Positions 63,813 through 64,000 of a stretch of DNA of 64,000 nucleotides are shown piece after piece; positions within the stretch are counted from its first letter, which is position 1, and every line of letters begins with the position of its first letter. Where the stretch lies: contig JAXIVH010000195.1 in the NCBI GenBank assembly GCA_036785325.1, positions 69,501 through 133,500 on the forward strand, given 5' to 3'. Position numbers and translations under genes: made by a program. The DNA comes from Urophycis tenuis. Taxonomy: Eukaryota > Chordata > Actinopteri > Gadiformes > Phycidae. The notes beneath the pieces are model-generated. The model made no database searches. It saw nothing but the letters and a program-made list of their open reading frames with translations, and was not told the DNA's origin.

Positions 63813-64000
63813 TCTCACACTCAAAGGTTATCTAGTCGGTTATCTAGTTGGTTTCTTCAACATAGTTGAACTGCTCAGTTATGTCTGAGTCAAGACATGA
63901 GTCATTGGGCGAAGTGACTGCAGGTCCTTCAACCAGTCATAGGGGATGTCATGGGACAAAACCAAAGTCCAGATGCATTGTGCATGTCCCTGGTCTTGTA

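Overview
This is eukaryotic, almost certainly teleost-fish, genomic DNA. The genes have GT-AG introns. There is an intronless fish-type tandem C-type lectin gene. The repeats are of kinds abundant in fish: L2/CR1-like LINEs, a restriction-like-endonuclease LINE, hAT, PIF/Harbinger and helicase-encoding DNA transposons, Copia and short LTR elements. There is also a tandem array of tRNA-Glu genes. I cannot name the species. Host genes are sparse and the window is dominated by mobile elements inserted into one another.

Layout. 1-5.4 kb: lectin gene, AT-rich spacer, a 20/39-bp minisatellite, an (AT)n tract and a hAT transposase relic. 5.4-30 kb: one minus-strand LINE (called LINE A here) broken apart by four independent insertions. 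In its 3' tail lies a hAT-type shell (5438-14161, 8-bp target duplication) that itself carries a helicase plus DUF6589-type transposase element (5690-13550, 3-bp duplication). In its RT domain lies a restriction-like-endonuclease LINE (LINE B) that carries a Harbinger element (17908-19988, CTG duplication). Upstream of its RT lies an L2/CR1-like LINE (LINE C, 21293-24885). In its endonuclease domain lies a GTF2IRD2/ZBED-like hAT (25573-29627).

30-38 kb: a LINE fragment truncated at both ends (LINE D), a plus-strand gene for a protein resembling the P2X7 intracellular domain, a convergent minus-strand THAP gene, a hAT inserted in another hAT end, and an orphan N-terminal gene fragment. 38-47.6 kb: 26 tRNA-Glu units (13 intact: 10 CUC and 3 UUC; the rest degraded) on a ~237-bp period. 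The centre is a 711-bp three-unit higher-order repeat. A nearly intact LINE (LINE E, 42241-45788) interrupts the array.

47.6-57 kb: a 5'-truncated Copia element whose RNase H region is split by a solo LTR, a 40-bp minisatellite, and a young 1.9-kb non-autonomous LTR element with near-identical LTRs. 57-64 kb: diverged tandem units, a TATA promoter and an intact four-exon gene of unknown function (58359-60020) followed by a second broken ORF, another orphan N-terminal exon, a duplicated segment whose second copy holds a 691-bp Harbinger-type MITE, and GATA/CA microsatellites.

Most coding sequence here serves transposition: DDE-type and hAT transposases, a RecQ-like helicase, reverse transcriptases and endonucleases. 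Nearly all of it carries stops or frameshifts. The parts that look potentially functional are the lectin gene, the intact tRNA-Glu copies, the four-exon unknown gene, and possibly the THAP and P2X7-domain genes. All family names rest on reading motifs by eye, with no database search.
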